The position numbers and the translations under genes are program-made. A DNA stretch of 64,000 nt from Paenibacillus sp. JQZ6Y-1 (lineage in GTDB: Bacteria; Bacillota; Bacilli; Paenibacillales; Paenibacillaceae). The notes beneath the pieces are model-generated. The model saw only the letters and a list, made by a program, of their open reading frames with translations. It was not told the DNA's origin and made no database searches. The stretch is taken from positions 1-64,000 of the forward strand of contig NZ_JBFDUZ010000005.1 in assembly GCF_040719145.1 (NCBI RefSeq). Direction: 5' to 3'. Shown here in pieces: positions 38,000 to 47,874 of this stretch (positions within the stretch are counted from its first letter, which is position 1; each line of letters opens with the position of its first letter).

Positions 38000-39097
38000 T
38001 CAGCCTTTGACTGATCCACCCAGCAGACCGCGTACAAAGTACTTTTGCAGAGCGAAGAATACAGCCAGCGGTGTCAGCATGGATACGAATGCTGCCGCCG
38101 TGAGCAGCTGCCAGTCATTACCACGCGAACCAACGAGGTTGGCGATACTCATCGACAATACCTGTACCTCTGGCTGAGAGCCGAGGAAGATGAGCGAAAC
38201 GAGATAATCGTTCCATACCCACAGGAACTGGAAGATGGAGATCGATGCCAGCGCCGGTACCGACAATGGCAGAATCAGCTTCGAGAAAATAGTAAAGTTG
38301 GTTGCACCGTCCATAAAGGCGGATTCAAACAAATCCTTCGGCAGCTGACTGATCGAGTTATACATAAAGTACGTGATCAGCGGCAAACCAAACGCCGTAT
38401 GCGCCATCCATATGCCAAAGTACGTACCGTTCAATCCGAGTGTCGTATAATCACGCAGAATCGGGATCAATGCTACCTGAAGCGGCACGACGAGCAGTGC
38501 AATAATGACGATAAAGAATATTTTGCGTCCACGGAATTTTAGCCAAGCAAACGCATAGGCTGCGAATGATGCGATAAAGATTGGAATGACCGTAGATGGA
38601 ATAACGACGGCAATCGTATTCCAGAAGGAACGTCCCATGCCGCTACCTTGCTCCGTTTTGATCGTTCCGTCGGGCTGAGTAATTTTGTACTGTTTGCCGC
38701 CCAGCACGGTTTCATAGTTTTGCAGGGTAAAGTTGGTCGAAGCGCCCCATTTCTTTTCCTGTACATCCAGTGTACGGGCGCGGCGATTTTCCCAGATCAG
38801 ACGCTGGTCGCCCACTTGCACACCAGCTTTGAGCTGATCGTCGCTAAAGGTCTGACCATTCACCGTAATCGGCTTACGCAGATCGGTATCACGATCCAGC
38901 TTGAGCTGACTGACCGTATCCCATTGACGATGCGGGAATACCGTCCACCAACCGGTTTGCAAAATGTCAGCAGCCGGACGAACGGAGGAGATCAGCAATC
39001 CGAGCGTCGGGATAAACCAGATAATACAGATGATGCCCAGCACCAGATTGACGATCCAATTCCCTTTGCGCTTTTGTCCTTTGGCAGATTTACGCAT
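38000..39097 (-). CDS. Sugar ABC transporter permease (MalG/AglG-like)
   Basis: 365 residues. Helix 1 at ~14-36, then a large extracytoplasmic loop (~40-155, with TDLRKPITVNGQTFSDDQ), then five helices and the EAA loop ELPKDLFESAFMDGA-like segment (LPKDLFESAFMDGATNF). The long loop is characteristic of AglG-type alpha-glucoside permeases as opposed to plain MalG. Its ATG overlaps the stop of the preceding permease by one base (TAATG), and AAGGGAGG precedes it. No ATPase is encoded; a shared MsmK/MsmX-type ATPase is likely. Confidence 0.88.
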   Translation of the reverse strand: MRKSAKGQKRKGNWIVNLVLGIICIIWFIPTLGLLISSVRPAADILQTGWWTVFPHRQWDTVSQLKLDRDTDLRKPITVNGQTFSDDQLKAGVQVGDQRLIWENRRARTLDVQEKKWGASTNFTLQNYETVLGGKQYKITQPDGTIKTEQGSGMGRSFWNTIAVVIPSTVIPIFIASFAAYAFAWLKFRGRKIFFIVIIALLVVPLQVALIPILRDYTTLGLNGTYFGIWMAHTAFGLPLITYFMYNSISQLPKDLFESAFMDGATNFTIFSKLILPLSVPALASISIFQFLWVWNDYLVSLIFLGSQPEVQVLSMSIANLVGSRGNDWQLLTAAAFVSMLTPLAVFFALQKYFVRGLLGGSVKG

Positions 39098-40197
39098 TAT
39101 AGGGTTCCTCCCTTCTGGAGCTGACGCACATTCAGAATGATCACAGGAATAACAGCAATCAACAGCACGATAGCAAGCGTCGAGCCATAGCCTGCATTTT
39201 GATACATGAACAGCTGACGATAGAACTCAGTTGCGACAACCTCAGTACCATACTGTCCGCCAGTCATGATCATAACCACGTCGAAGATTTTCAGCGTGAA
39301 GACGATAATCGTTGTCGTTACAGCAAGGACGGTACCGGAGATCACAGGCAGCATGATTTTGAAGAAAATACGCACTTCGCCTGCGCCGTCCATCCGCGCC
39401 GCTTCCAGCATATCCTCTGGAATCCCTTTGATGGATGCCGAGAAAATAACCATCGCAAACCCAGTCTGCATCCAGACTAGGATGACGATCAGGAACAAGT
39501 TATTCCACGGCTGCACCATACTTAGCCAGCCCTGCGGCTGAAAGCCCATATTCACGATAATCGCATTCAACAGACCGATTTGATCGGCACCCGGTTGATA
39601 GTAGTAGATAAACTTCCAAATAACACCGGCAGCAACAAACGAGATCGCCATCGGCATAAAGACAACCGCTTTTGCCAGACGTTCAAAGCTACTACGATCT
39701 GCCAGTACAGCGATCAGCAAGCCTAGAATGACGCAGGCAAGCGTACCGAATACGACCCACATCAGGTTGTTGCGTAGCGCCGTCAACAGTAGTCGGTCGG
39801 TAAAGACAGCGACAAAGTTGGCAAGCCCAACAAACTGGGTCGAATCTGCGTTGAAAAAGCTCAAATATAGCGTCCGCAGCGTTGGCAGGAATAACAACCA
39901 GCCCAGCAGCAAGACCGCTGGTCCAACAAATACGTACGGAATAATGCGATCTTTCCATTTATCTGGATATTGCTCCACTACCCAGTTCAAGGAGTAGTAA
40001 ATGGAATAGATCCCGAATACGCCCCACAGTACAGCGAGAAACGCATTCACGATCGGCGGCAAATCCGAGCTGCGGAAAAACAGGAAGATCAGCGTGTGCA
40101 GTCCCAGATTGAGTAACGGAACAATGATGGATAGCAAAATCAGCTTTGGCGTAAATCGCTGCTGGCTACGCACATCCATTTGTTTGCCTACGTCCAT
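39097..40197 (-). CDS. Sugar ABC transporter permease (MalF/AglF-like)
   Basis: 366 residues with about eight membrane helices; the EAA loop contains IPEDMLEAARMDGAGEVRIF. It forms the transport channel with the next permease. The chosen ATG (40197, MDVGKQMD) has GAAGGGGG at ~9 nt. The upstream frame reaches a TTG/ATG inside the leader without a ribosome site. The sugar is unknown; the relation to Agl permeases makes alpha-glucosides or other oligosaccharides candidates. Confidence 0.88.
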   Translation of the reverse strand: MDVGKQMDVRSQQRFTPKLILLSIIVPLLNLGLHTLIFLFFRSSDLPPIVNAFLAVLWGVFGIYSIYYSLNWVVEQYPDKWKDRIIPYVFVGPAVLLLGWLLFLPTLRTLYLSFFNADSTQFVGLANFVAVFTDRLLLTALRNNLMWVVFGTLACVILGLLIAVLADRSSFERLAKAVVFMPMAISFVAAGVIWKFIYYYQPGADQIGLLNAIIVNMGFQPQGWLSMVQPWNNLFLIVILVWMQTGFAMVIFSASIKGIPEDMLEAARMDGAGEVRIFFKIMLPVISGTVLAVTTTIIVFTLKIFDVVMIMTGGQYGTEVVATEFYRQLFMYQNAGYGSTLAIVLLIAVIPVIILNVRQLQKGGTL

Positions 40198-40273
40198 TGG
40201 CTTTCCCCCTTCAACATTTTGCAAACCAGTACAGCTTGTTGTTTACAGTTCTCAATACCCGTAAATGAAAGCC

Positions 40274-40304
40274 AAACGGACCGCGATGAGGCCCGGTCCG
40301 TTTT
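40274..40304 (-). promoter_or_regulatory. Intra-operon hairpin after the sugar-binding protein gene
   Basis: A 10-bp perfect stem AAACGGACCG/CGGTCCGTTT with a 10-nt loop lies between the binding-protein gene and the first permease. Such hairpins commonly protect the 5' mRNA or partly terminate, giving more binding protein than permease. Confidence 0.7.
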
Positions 40305-40356
40305 GGCGGTTGGTCTTCGTTGGTTGTGTGATGCAATAAACGAAACGACGTACGTT

Positions 40357-41790
40357 TTATTTTTTCCAGCCTGCTTGAATTTCTTGCATCGCTTGATCCA
40401 GATCGGCAGTACCGCTCACGTAGTCGGTCATCCCTTTCCAGAATGTACCTGCACCAACGGCGCTAGGCATCAGGTCGGAACCGTCAAAGCGAATCGTTTT
40501 GGCAGTCTGTACAAATTCGGACATGCGGCGTTCTTGGTCATTCGCGAACCAGTCATCCGGTGTACCATTCATTGGAGGCGTTACACCGCCGGATTTGATC
40601 CAGCTTTGCAGCGATTCAGCAGTTGTGAAGAATTCCATTGCTGCACGTACTTCTGGACGGTCATTGAACATTGCATAGATATCGCCAGAGATCATAGCAG
40701 GTGTACCGTATTTCTCATCAATGGATGGGAACGGGAACCAGTCGTAATCTTCTGGTTTTACGCCCTCAGGAATGAAGGAAGTGATGAAACCAGCTTGACG
40801 GTGCAGCCATGCTTTTGGTGGATCGGTAAACAGTGGAGCGATCGCGTCACCGAAGTTGGTAGTAGCAATAGAGCTACGTCCGCCGTATACATAATCTTTG
40901 TTGAACCAGATTTCGGACATTTTTTCGACTGCGTTTTTCACGATTGGATCAGTGAATGGCAGCTCGCCTTTGACCCATTTGTCGTAGTTTTCCGGTGTTG
41001 TCGTACGCAGCATGATGTCCTCTACCCAGTCGGTAGCAGGCCAGCCTGTTGCCGCGCCACTCTCAATACCGATACTCCAAGCTGGATCGCCATCAGCAGC
41101 GATTTGCTCAGTCAGCTTCATCATGTCGTCCCATGTTTTTGGAACGGTGTAGCCTGCTTCGTCAAATGCTTTTTTGTTGTACCAAACCAAGCTTTTCACA
41201 CTACTGCGCGCCCAAACACCGGCAGTGATGTCTTTGTTGTCTGGACCAGCCATTTGGCCCATATCCAACCAGCTTTGTTTGTATTGTTTTTTCATATAAT
41301 CAGCGTCGATAAATGTGGATACGTCAACCACTTTGCCTGCTTTGGCGAAGTTTTCCAGCAGACCCGGTTGCGGGAAGTCCGCGATGTCCGGTGCGTTGCC
41401 GCCGTTTACACGTACGTTAATCGTCGCTTCAAATTCTTTGGAGCCTTCATATGCGATGTCGATACCGGTTGCATCTTCAAATGCCTTGATGCTGGCATTG
41501 AACTTCTGCTCATCCGCATCCACGAATGGACCGTACATCGTTACTTTTGTACCTTTGTATTCTCCTTTAAGCGCTTTCTCCAAATCGGAGCCAGCAGGCA
41601 CTTGTGCCGTTGTGATCAGGTTGGTTCCGTCAGTCGTTGCTGCCGTTTCGGTTGTACCTCCGCTGCCAGTCTGCGAACTGCCGGTGGTACTTGTGTTGCT
41701 TCCTCCCGAACACGCACTCAGAACGACAGAGAACATCAGTACCAGCATTAAACCTAAAGAACCATTTCTTTTCAGTTTGCCCTGTTTCAT
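40357..41790 (-). CDS. Sugar ABC transporter substrate-binding lipoprotein
   Basis: 477 residues, extracellular solute-binding family 1. Lipobox VVLSAC puts the lipidated Cys at residue 27, followed by a Gly/Ser/Thr linker (~28-55). The mature part has KVTMYGPFVDADEQKFNASI, VWYNKKAFDEAGYTVPKTWDDM and SGGVTPPMNG, all typical of AglE-like binding proteins. It leads the three-gene importer and sits just downstream of two cre sites, so carbon catabolite repression is likely. ATG 41790 with GAGAGGG at ~9 nt. Confidence 0.92.
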   Translation of the reverse strand: MKQGKLKRNGSLGLMLVLMFSVVLSACSGGSNTSTTGSSQTGSGGTTETAATTDGTNLITTAQVPAGSDLEKALKGEYKGTKVTMYGPFVDADEQKFNASIKAFEDATGIDIAYEGSKEFEATINVRVNGGNAPDIADFPQPGLLENFAKAGKVVDVSTFIDADYMKKQYKQSWLDMGQMAGPDNKDITAGVWARSSVKSLVWYNKKAFDEAGYTVPKTWDDMMKLTEQIAADGDPAWSIGIESGAATGWPATDWVEDIMLRTTTPENYDKWVKGELPFTDPIVKNAVEKMSEIWFNKDYVYGGRSSIATTNFGDAIAPLFTDPPKAWLHRQAGFITSFIPEGVKPEDYDWFPFPSIDEKYGTPAMISGDIYAMFNDRPEVRAAMEFFTTAESLQSWIKSGGVTPPMNGTPDDWFANDQERRMSEFVQTAKTIRFDGSDLMPSAVGAGTFWKGMTDYVSGTADLDQAMQEIQAGWKK

Positions 41791-41938
41791 GGACTCAACC
41801 CTCTCTTTTAATATACAAACCCTCTTTTTGCATGTAGCCTTTCGTGCAAACAGCGTGGAATCTGCTTGACGCTCTAAATAGACAAATTTTACTTTTAATC
41901 CATTTTCTAATATTCATCGGTAAAAGTAAACAAAAATT

Positions 41939-41952
41939 TGATAGCGTTTGCA
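41939..41952. promoter_or_regulatory. cre site 1 of the sugar transporter operon
   Basis: TGATAGCGTTTGCA matches the CcpA consensus TGWNANCGNTNWCA at 13 of 14 positions and lies ~150 bp upstream of the binding-protein start. Confidence 0.68.
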
Positions 41953-42026
41953 AATTTTTATCAAATTCTTGCGCTACTACAATTTTGCCGATGCTGACCT
42001 CTGCATTAAAGATTTACTCATCTATT

Positions 42027-42040
42027 TGTAAGCGGTTACA
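42027..42040. promoter_or_regulatory. cre site 2 of the sugar transporter operon
   Basis: TGTAAGCGGTTACA matches the CcpA consensus at all 14 positions. Together with the site 88 bp away it could give cooperative repression of the leftward transporter operon or the rightward propeller gene. Confidence 0.75.
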
Positions 42041-42672
42041 GTTGTACGCAAGAACATTCTATGATATTGCAACCCGATAAGCAATCCCTTTTTTGTAAAA
42101 GAAAAAAATATTTTTTGTCCTTATCTTTCATTCATATTTTCGTTAATAATAAATACATTTAAAATTGTTAGCGGAAGTGAGCGGAAGTACAGAAATTACA
42201 GAACGGATAAGGGTAAAAAAAGCCTTGCAAAAGTGCTTGTTTACAGGGGGTGTTGACCTTCATGAAATACGTATTCCTTTCATCTCAACAGCCCATTTTT
42301 AGCGAAAATATACAACCTCAAAGGTAGAGTGGAACCAGTTCCGTTTCGAAAATAAAGGTTTGTGCAATCGTGCGCACAGATAGCGAGATTTGATGCCATT
42401 TTTCCATATTCATTTTACAAAAGTTGAAATCGATATACGCAATTACGCTTGTGTCTTTTGCATAGGCTGGATAGAAACTAGATCGGATATAATGACATAC
42501 AGCTTGCAAATGCGTCTATATCAATAACGCAAACTTTCCTCATTTTCCATATAAAGGACCCAAAATCAAATCTTCTTGCACCTAAATTATTGCTAAGTAC
42601 CTATATCTTCTACCATAGGAGGATTGCTATATTAGGATGTGAAGCACATAATTTCCAATTAAAAGGAGGAAG
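42041..42672. other. Divergent intergenic region, right part
   Basis: About 630 bp, AT-rich, no supported gene. It should contain the promoter of the secreted propeller protein. AGCGGAAGT is directly repeated at ~42170-42188; no riboswitch was recognised. Confidence 0.45.
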
Positions 42673-44661
42673 ATGATGAAAAAGTTTCTTTCGGCAGGCA
42701 TGGCAACGGTGCTGCTACTGCCACTCGCAACAACCAATGTACATGCAGAAGCACCAGCCACAACTGTCCCCTCGACACCCACATCCAGTCAAACGCAGGT
42801 GAACCTGCCTAGCCAGAATGGTGATGCTCCTTCCCGTGTAGCTACCAATGTATATGGAGCATCACAGCAAACGGTAGATACCACTCCTACAACTATTGTA
42901 CAGCAAGCAGCTTATAGTCTCGATCAGTTGAATATCTCTGCTCCATATGGTATCGCCTACTTCAATAACACAGTCTATGTCGCCAAGGGCAACCAAGGTC
43001 TGGATGCTGTCTCCTTATCAACAGGAACAGTCACCAAGGTCGTTTACGGAACAGATCTGAATATTCGTGCCATTACCGTCGACTCGCAAGGATCGCTCTA
43101 TTACGCCATTCCTGATCCACAAAACCAACAGCAATCGTACATAAAAAAATGGGATGCCAATAAGCTTCAACGTCCAACTTCCGCAGCAGATGTAGCTAAC
43201 AACAGTACGACTTACGCCCATATTACAGCAACTGATATTAGCCAGTTGGCGATGAGTCCGAGCAATCATCTATATCTTTCTATTAATAAAGGATGGTCAT
43301 ATGATCCGGGTATTCTACGCTGGAATGAATCGGGTCAATCACTGGAAGTCGTCTCTGAAGAAGGAGCGATGATCACTGCACTAGCATTTGATTCTAAAGG
43401 AAATCTGTATTTTAAAAGTTCTGTATCGCAGGAATACTACCCATTCGCTGCCCCCGGCATTATCAAAATTAGTGCTGCTCAATTGAGTGGAGTATTGCCA
43501 GCAGATAGTAGCACGATGCAATCCTACAAAATGGACAGGTCCCGTACAACAAACATTGCCAATCTGTTATTTCTACCAGATGGCAAATCGTATCAAACAA
43601 TCAATAATACCATTACGCGTGTTTTCCCTGAATCCAGACCGATCGTTTCGATAGATTTAGATTCGATGGAGAATGTTGTGCAATTTGGTGATACCCCTGT
43701 TGTATCGAACCTTTTTATTGAGGATGAGACGTACTCCACCTTCCAAACTCACATTACGTATTCGCGGGATGGTAAGTCGATTCCGGCACCAGACACCACC
43801 GTACCGGGCGTTTATATGATCCATTACACAGCGACCAATCCTGCTGGTATTTCTTCGCTTGAGGTGACACAACAGGTGACAGTCCAACCGATTCCCGACA
43901 AGCTAACAGGCTGGAACATCAAAGGAATCTCTGCGATGGATGCGGACAGTCAGAATCTGTACATTGGCAACAATGAAATAAAAAATGATCCCAATCATGG
44001 TCTGTACAAAATCTCACTAAGCTCGCTACAAAAAACAAAACTTGCGGATATTGATGACATCGAAGCAGTAGCCGTCAATGCAAACGGAGACGTCTTTTTC
44101 AGCCGCTCCGACATTGAAGGCATGTTCTTCAAAATCGAAGCGAAATATTTGCAAGGTAGCAAACCGCTCTCTATGAATGAGCTGATGCAGCGTAGTCGTA
44201 CGTATGCACCGTTTCTTTCGACCGACAAAAACGCGCCTAAGCAATATGTGAAAGGTTTGGATTTTGATGCACAGGGCAGATTGTACGCTTCGGTGCGAGT
44301 GAATGAGAAAACACTGCCGGTCTCCAAAATCGTTCGACTAAGCGGGGCTCAATGGAATCAATCTGTATTGATTGCCAAGCTGGATACCATTGCACACGAT
44401 TTGGAAATTACCAAGTCTGGCAATCTGTATGTGAATGTATTGGACGTTGCTTACAGAAATGATAGCGGAACGTATAAAATCACCGCCAATCAGCTCAAAT
44501 CGTTACCACTCTCGCAAGACAAGCTGAGTAAGATTGCGGCTCATGAAGGCGATTATGGTATTGCTTTTCTGAATGACGGCACTGGTTATGTCAGTCAGTT
44601 TCAGGATATTGTTTCAGATAAGCAAACGATTCTAGAATTGCCATTCAAAGATACGCCATAA
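42673..44661 (+). CDS. Secreted beta-propeller-like protein with Ig-like insert
   Basis: 662 residues. Signal peptide ~1-25 (cleavage after VHA), then a Thr/Pro-rich linker. Two blocks of NHL/SMP-30-like repeats (~90-330 and ~415-655) contain recurrent strand patterns such as LAFDSKGNLYFKS, AVAVNANGDVFFS and GLDFDAQGRLYASV. Between them, ~345-410 resembles a bacterial Ig-like domain (TTVPGVYMIHYTATNPAGISS). No enzyme motif. AAAGGAGG precedes two adjacent ATGs; the first is given. Divergent from a sugar importer with cre sites in between, so a role in polysaccharide use is possible but unproven. Confidence 0.75.
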   Translation: MMKKFLSAGMATVLLLPLATTNVHAEAPATTVPSTPTSSQTQVNLPSQNGDAPSRVATNVYGASQQTVDTTPTTIVQQAAYSLDQLNISAPYGIAYFNNTVYVAKGNQGLDAVSLSTGTVTKVVYGTDLNIRAITVDSQGSLYYAIPDPQNQQQSYIKKWDANKLQRPTSAADVANNSTTYAHITATDISQLAMSPSNHLYLSINKGWSYDPGILRWNESGQSLEVVSEEGAMITALAFDSKGNLYFKSSVSQEYYPFAAPGIIKISAAQLSGVLPADSSTMQSYKMDRSRTTNIANLLFLPDGKSYQTINNTITRVFPESRPIVSIDLDSMENVVQFGDTPVVSNLFIEDETYSTFQTHITYSRDGKSIPAPDTTVPGVYMIHYTATNPAGISSLEVTQQVTVQPIPDKLTGWNIKGISAMDADSQNLYIGNNEIKNDPNHGLYKISLSSLQKTKLADIDDIEAVAVNANGDVFFSRSDIEGMFFKIEAKYLQGSKPLSMNELMQRSRTYAPFLSTDKNAPKQYVKGLDFDAQGRLYASVRVNEKTLPVSKIVRLSGAQWNQSVLIAKLDTIAHDLEITKSGNLYVNVLDVAYRNDSGTYKITANQLKSLPLSQDKLSKIAAHEGDYGIAFLNDGTGYVSQFQDIVSDKQTILELPFKDTP

Positions 44662-44719
44662 GCGAATCTATTCTGCTCTACTGTTTTCTTGAATGCTGCT
44701 ACATCTACAATGATCCATA

Positions 44720-44752
44720 TAAATGCCCCGTATTTATGATGCGGGGCATTTG
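44720..44752 (+). terminator. Terminator of the propeller gene
   Basis: AAATGCCCCG paired with CGGGGCATTT, 11-nt loop, moderately T-rich tail. Lies ~60 bp after the stop. Confidence 0.8.
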
Positions 44753-44913
44753 CTTTACCCGCCGCGTTTCGCTTACAAACGTTTCAATTCACATTCATAT
44801 TGGCTAATATGTAACTGTTGCCTTATCACCAATAACCAAGGCGCGCCGATCCTTATATACACGTATACATCTTACTTTTCTATTTCGTTTATATAGCTCA
44901 TTATCCCGATATT

Positions 44914-44941
44914 TTCACTCGGTAAATAATTCTGCTACAAT
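44914..44941 (+). promoter_or_regulatory. Candidate promoter of the aldo/keto reductase gene
   Basis: TTCACT and TACAAT separated by 16 bp, 34 bp before the predicted start codon. Confidence 0.6.
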
Positions 44942-44975
44942 AAACCATACACTACATACAAGGAGATGAATGAAT

Positions 44976-45911
44976 ATGTCGAACAAAACACGTCTGGGTA
45001 AAAGTGATCTGTGGGTGAATCCAATCGGGCTGGGAGCCAATGCGGTTGGTGGGCATAACCTGTATCCCAATCTGGATGAGGAAGCTGGCAAAGAGGTTGT
45101 ACGTACGGCGGTTGCTAACGGACTGAACTTTATCGATACAGCATTCATCTATGGTCCTAAACGCTCTGAGGAGCTGATCGGCGAAGTACTCAAAGAAATC
45201 GGCAAGCGCGAGGAGCTAGTCATCGCTACCAAGGGCGCGCATAAATTCACCGAGCAAGGTGATGTGACGTTTGACAATTCCCCGGCATTTCTGCGTGATA
45301 GCGTGGAGAGCAGCCTGAAGCGTCTGCAAACCGATTATATCGACTTGTTTTACATCCATTTCCCAGATGAGTCCACACCAAAGGACGAAGCTGTAGGCGA
45401 GCTGAAAAAACTCAAGGATGAAGGCAAAATTCGTGCTATCGGCGTATCTAACTTTTCCATCGACCAGCTGAAGGAAGCCAACAAAGATGGCTATGTCGAT
45501 GTGCTGCAATCCCACTACAATCTGTTTAAACGCGATGCAGAGCAGGATCTGCTGCCATATACCGCAGAACAGAATATTAGCTTTATCCCGTACTTCCCAC
45601 TAGCTTCTGGTCTGCTGGCTGGTAAATATAATAGTGAAACCCGCTTCGACGACCTGCGCGCGCAAGACCCATTATTCGCAGGCGAAGCGTTCCAGCACAA
45701 TCTGGAAAAGGTCGAAAAACTGCGCCCTATCGCTCGTGCCAAAGGCGTCGAAGTCGCTCATATCGTACTTGCTTGGTATTTGACCCGCGATTCGATTGAT
45801 GCGATTATTCCAGGGGCTAAGCGCTCCGACCAAGTGCTGGATAACCTGAAAACACTGGATGTACAGCTAACTCCGCAAGAGATCGAACAGATTAACCATA
45901 TTTTCGTCTAA
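44976..45911 (+). CDS. Aldo/keto reductase (IolS/YqkF-like)
   Basis: 311 residues forming a TIM barrel. The catalytic tetrad is visible as Asp54 and Tyr59 in FIDTAFIYG, Lys86 in IATKGAH and His128 in FYIHFPD. The C-terminal [16 protein letters not shown] is the NADPH-binding region. It resembles the AKR11-type enzymes of Bacillus, which reduce small aldehydes and ketones with NADPH. Of three neighbouring ATGs the one at 44976 is best spaced (10 nt) from AAGGAG. Single gene between its own promoter and terminator. Confidence 0.92.
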   Translation: MSNKTRLGKSDLWVNPIGLGANAVGGHNLYPNLDEEAGKEVVRTAVANGLNFIDTAFIYGPKRSEELIGEVLKEIGKREELVIATKGAHKFTEQGDVTFDNSPAFLRDSVESSLKRLQTDYIDLFYIHFPDESTPKDEAVGELKKLKDEGKIRAIGVSNFSIDQLKEANKDGYVDVLQSHYNLFKRDAEQDLLPYTAEQNISFIPYFPLASGLLAGKYNSETRFDDLRAQDPLFAGEAFQHNLEKVEKLRPIARAKGVEVAHIVLAWYLTRDSIDAIIPGAKRSDQVLDNLKTLDVQLTPQEIEQINHIFV

Positions 45912-45969
45912 ACAGATGAAAAACGAATACTCACATCGTTCTATATGATAAATAAGAACATAGCATAAC

Positions 45970-46016
45970 AAAAAGACCACAGCGCCCCTCTGCGAGGATA
46001 CGCCGTGGTCTTTCTT
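45970..46016. terminator. Terminator after the aldo/keto reductase
   Basis: AAAGACCAC + GCG paired with CGC + GTGGTCTTT (one mismatch between), then CTTTTG. Flanking A run also allows use from the opposite strand. Confidence 0.85.
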
Positions 46017-46150
46017 TTGTATAACATCGTTCGTTTGATGTTGGAATACTGTTGCATGTTGCAATACTGTTTGCCGTTGGAATCGCACACAGCATCTAAT
46101 GTCGCATATTGCATAACGCGTCCTTCACCTTAACACTTCATACGATCCGT

Positions 46151-46651
46151 TTATGCCGGATACCCTCCGCCCGGTGGCGGCCATGATCCTAGTAAGCGAC
46201 GGATAATCACAATCTCACCGAGGTGGTATGTATTGTGCGACGCGATATTGCGCAGGAATCCAGCAACCGTCTCGGTTGGTACGTGCACGAGCGGTGCTGC
46301 CAGCTCCAGAGTCTGTGCCAGCTCACACGCGCTATCGATACCTTGCAGGAAATCGTCTAGCACTTGCTGCCATGCCATCTCATCGGCAGCACGATCCTCC
46401 TGCGGCCAGCTTTCGGCTGGAATCGGCGGACGCTGCGGCTGTTCTCCACGCACATGCGCCAGCATGAAATCCTGCCAGTACGTCATATGACTGATCAGCT
46501 GATGAATCGTATACGGCAGCCCATCTATACGCTGTCCAGATAGCTCCAAATCAATATCGGATAACGCTTTGGCAATCGGCAAGTGCCCTCTTTCCCCAAT
46601 CAGGGATTGAACCAATGCTCTAGCAAAAGCCTGTTCTGCAGTTTGACTCAT
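46151..46651 (-). CDS. DinB family protein
   Basis: 166 residues, four-helix DinB/YfiT-like fold. Probable metal-binding histidines are in HQLISHMTYWQ and in the C-terminal HNTYHLGEIVIIRRLLG. Family members are metal-dependent thiol-linked transferases or of unknown activity. ATG with GGAGGGTGA at 7 nt. The G/P-rich C-terminus (SWPPPGGGYPA) is common in this family. Confidence 0.88.
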   Translation of the reverse strand: MSQTAEQAFARALVQSLIGERGHLPIAKALSDIDLELSGQRIDGLPYTIHQLISHMTYWQDFMLAHVRGEQPQRPPIPAESWPQEDRAADEMAWQQVLDDFLQGIDSACELAQTLELAAPLVHVPTETVAGFLRNIASHNTYHLGEIVIIRRLLGSWPPPGGGYPA

Positions 46652-46810
46652 CTTCGTTCACCCTCCGTTTCTAGCTAAATGTATATCATTCAGCAGCAAA
46701 TTTCAACGCGAGTACATAGTAGTGCAGTTAACAGTGTACAGCAATGAACATGCCTTCTGCCATTCATCGTTTCCGCCCCTACTCACATCGTCCACATATC
46801 GCTATGTACG

Positions 46811-46867
46811 ACAAAAAGCCCCTCCGGTGCTCTCTACTGCATCTGCGTCACCAGTGAGGCTTTATTT
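46811..46867 (-). terminator. Terminator of the acetyltransferase gene
   Basis: AAAGCC and GGTG pair with CACC and GGCTTT with three mismatches between; a T run follows on the reverse strand. Less regular than others here. Confidence 0.6.
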
Positions 46868-46912
46868 TCTATCGCCTGTTGCCGCTAGTAGGATCGCCAA
46901 TCGCTACGACGA

Positions 46913-47491
46913 TCAAGCATTGTGGAAGCGATAAGCCAGCAATTGATCCTGCTCTGGCGTTTCGAGCGGCTCCTCGTCATATTTGTAATTGGTGTAATCG
47001 GTCAGCAATTGACGCCAAAAACGTCGAGTGTGCATATTGCGTCCCGTTGCATTCGTATGCAGCGCCCAGCTGCCTTTAAACTGTTCAAACACATGCGTCG
47101 CCGCCCGCTGCGCCAGCCCTTTACCACGGAAGGAACGCATGAGGAAAAACTCATGCAAAAAATACTGTGCCTGCTCCCCGTGCGGAATGTACGGCGGTGT
47201 GGATACGAGCGCAAAGCCTGCCGGAATGCCATCTACGCGCAGTAGAAACGGAAACAGAACGCCCGGATGCTGCCACCAGATTTTGAAGACGTCACTTTGC
47301 TGAGCCAGTGTTGCGCAGCATTCGTCTTCCTCAAATACGCCATATTGGTTCGGTGTGCGATCCCAGATTTCCGACATGTCATACAAATAAAAAGGATACA
47401 TATTGCAAATAATATGCTTATCTGTCGCAGGGCAAAGCTCTACGTCCAGCTTATGTTCCATCATAGGTTCAAGTTCTGGATTGATATTCAT
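46913..47491 (-). CDS. GNAT family N-acetyltransferase
   Basis: 192 residues. The acetyl-CoA-binding signature is in the segment LHEFFLMRSFRGKGLAQRAA (motif A, R/Q-x-x-G-x-A type). Preceding strands LLRVDGIPAGFALV fit the GNAT core. Substrate unknown. ATG at 47491 with AGGAGG only 5 nt upstream. It may form a unit with the 107-residue gene 59 bp downstream of its own start region, but that gene lies upstream in transcription. Confidence 0.85.
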   Translation of the reverse strand: MNINPELEPMMEHKLDVELCPATDKHIICNMYPFYLYDMSEIWDRTPNQYGVFEEDECCATLAQQSDVFKIWWQHPGVLFPFLLRVDGIPAGFALVSTPPYIPHGEQAQYFLHEFFLMRSFRGKGLAQRAATHVFEQFKGSWALHTNATGRNMHTRRFWRQLLTDYTNYKYDEEPLETPEQDQLLAYRFHNA

Positions 47492-47550
47492 ACCAACCTC
47501 CTGCTAATTCGGGCATTGCCGCCGATGGGCAGCAAGCACCCTTCATTTTG

Positions 47551-47874
47551 TTACTTTTTCAATACGCCGGCTGCATGCCGCAGCGCCGCCATCGCCTGTT
47601 TCACAAAGGCGCGGTTTTCCGGCTCCCATTCGTTCGGATCGTCCATAAACGAATCCTCGATAAAATCCTCTAGCCCGCTAGCAATCTTCTTACGCTCCGC
47701 TGGATTGGCATTGCCCTTGCCACGTAGCGTCTGTACCGCCGTGCGCATATACCGGCACGATTGCTGTACAAAGGTATAGTCGTCCTTGTCCCATGCTTTG
47801 GGATTGTCCATATCGTAAAAGGCAATCCATTTCTCAATCTGGGTTGCCGCCTGTTTGTCATCCAATTGAGGCAT
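47551..47874 (-). CDS. Hypothetical helical protein
   Basis: 107 residues, soluble and almost entirely helical, with two similar halves: AFYDMDNPKAWDKDDYTFVQQ near residue 18 and FMDDPNEWEPENRAFVKQ near residue 76, each an acidic turn followed by Tyr/Phe-Val and a long amphipathic helix, suggesting an internal duplication. GGAG lies 9 nt before the ATG. It precedes the GNAT gene on the same strand by 59 bp and may be co-transcribed. No family recognised. Confidence 0.72.
   Translation of the reverse strand: MPQLDDKQAATQIEKWIAFYDMDNPKAWDKDDYTFVQQSCRYMRTAVQTLRGKGNANPAERKKIASGLEDFIEDSFMDDPNEWEPENRAFVKQAMAALRHAAGVLKK

Noticed and set aside
40180-41751. 523-residue ORF on the plus strand
   Set aside because: It is antisense to the sugar-binding lipoprotein gene, which has lipobox, ribosome site and family motifs; the antisense frame has none.
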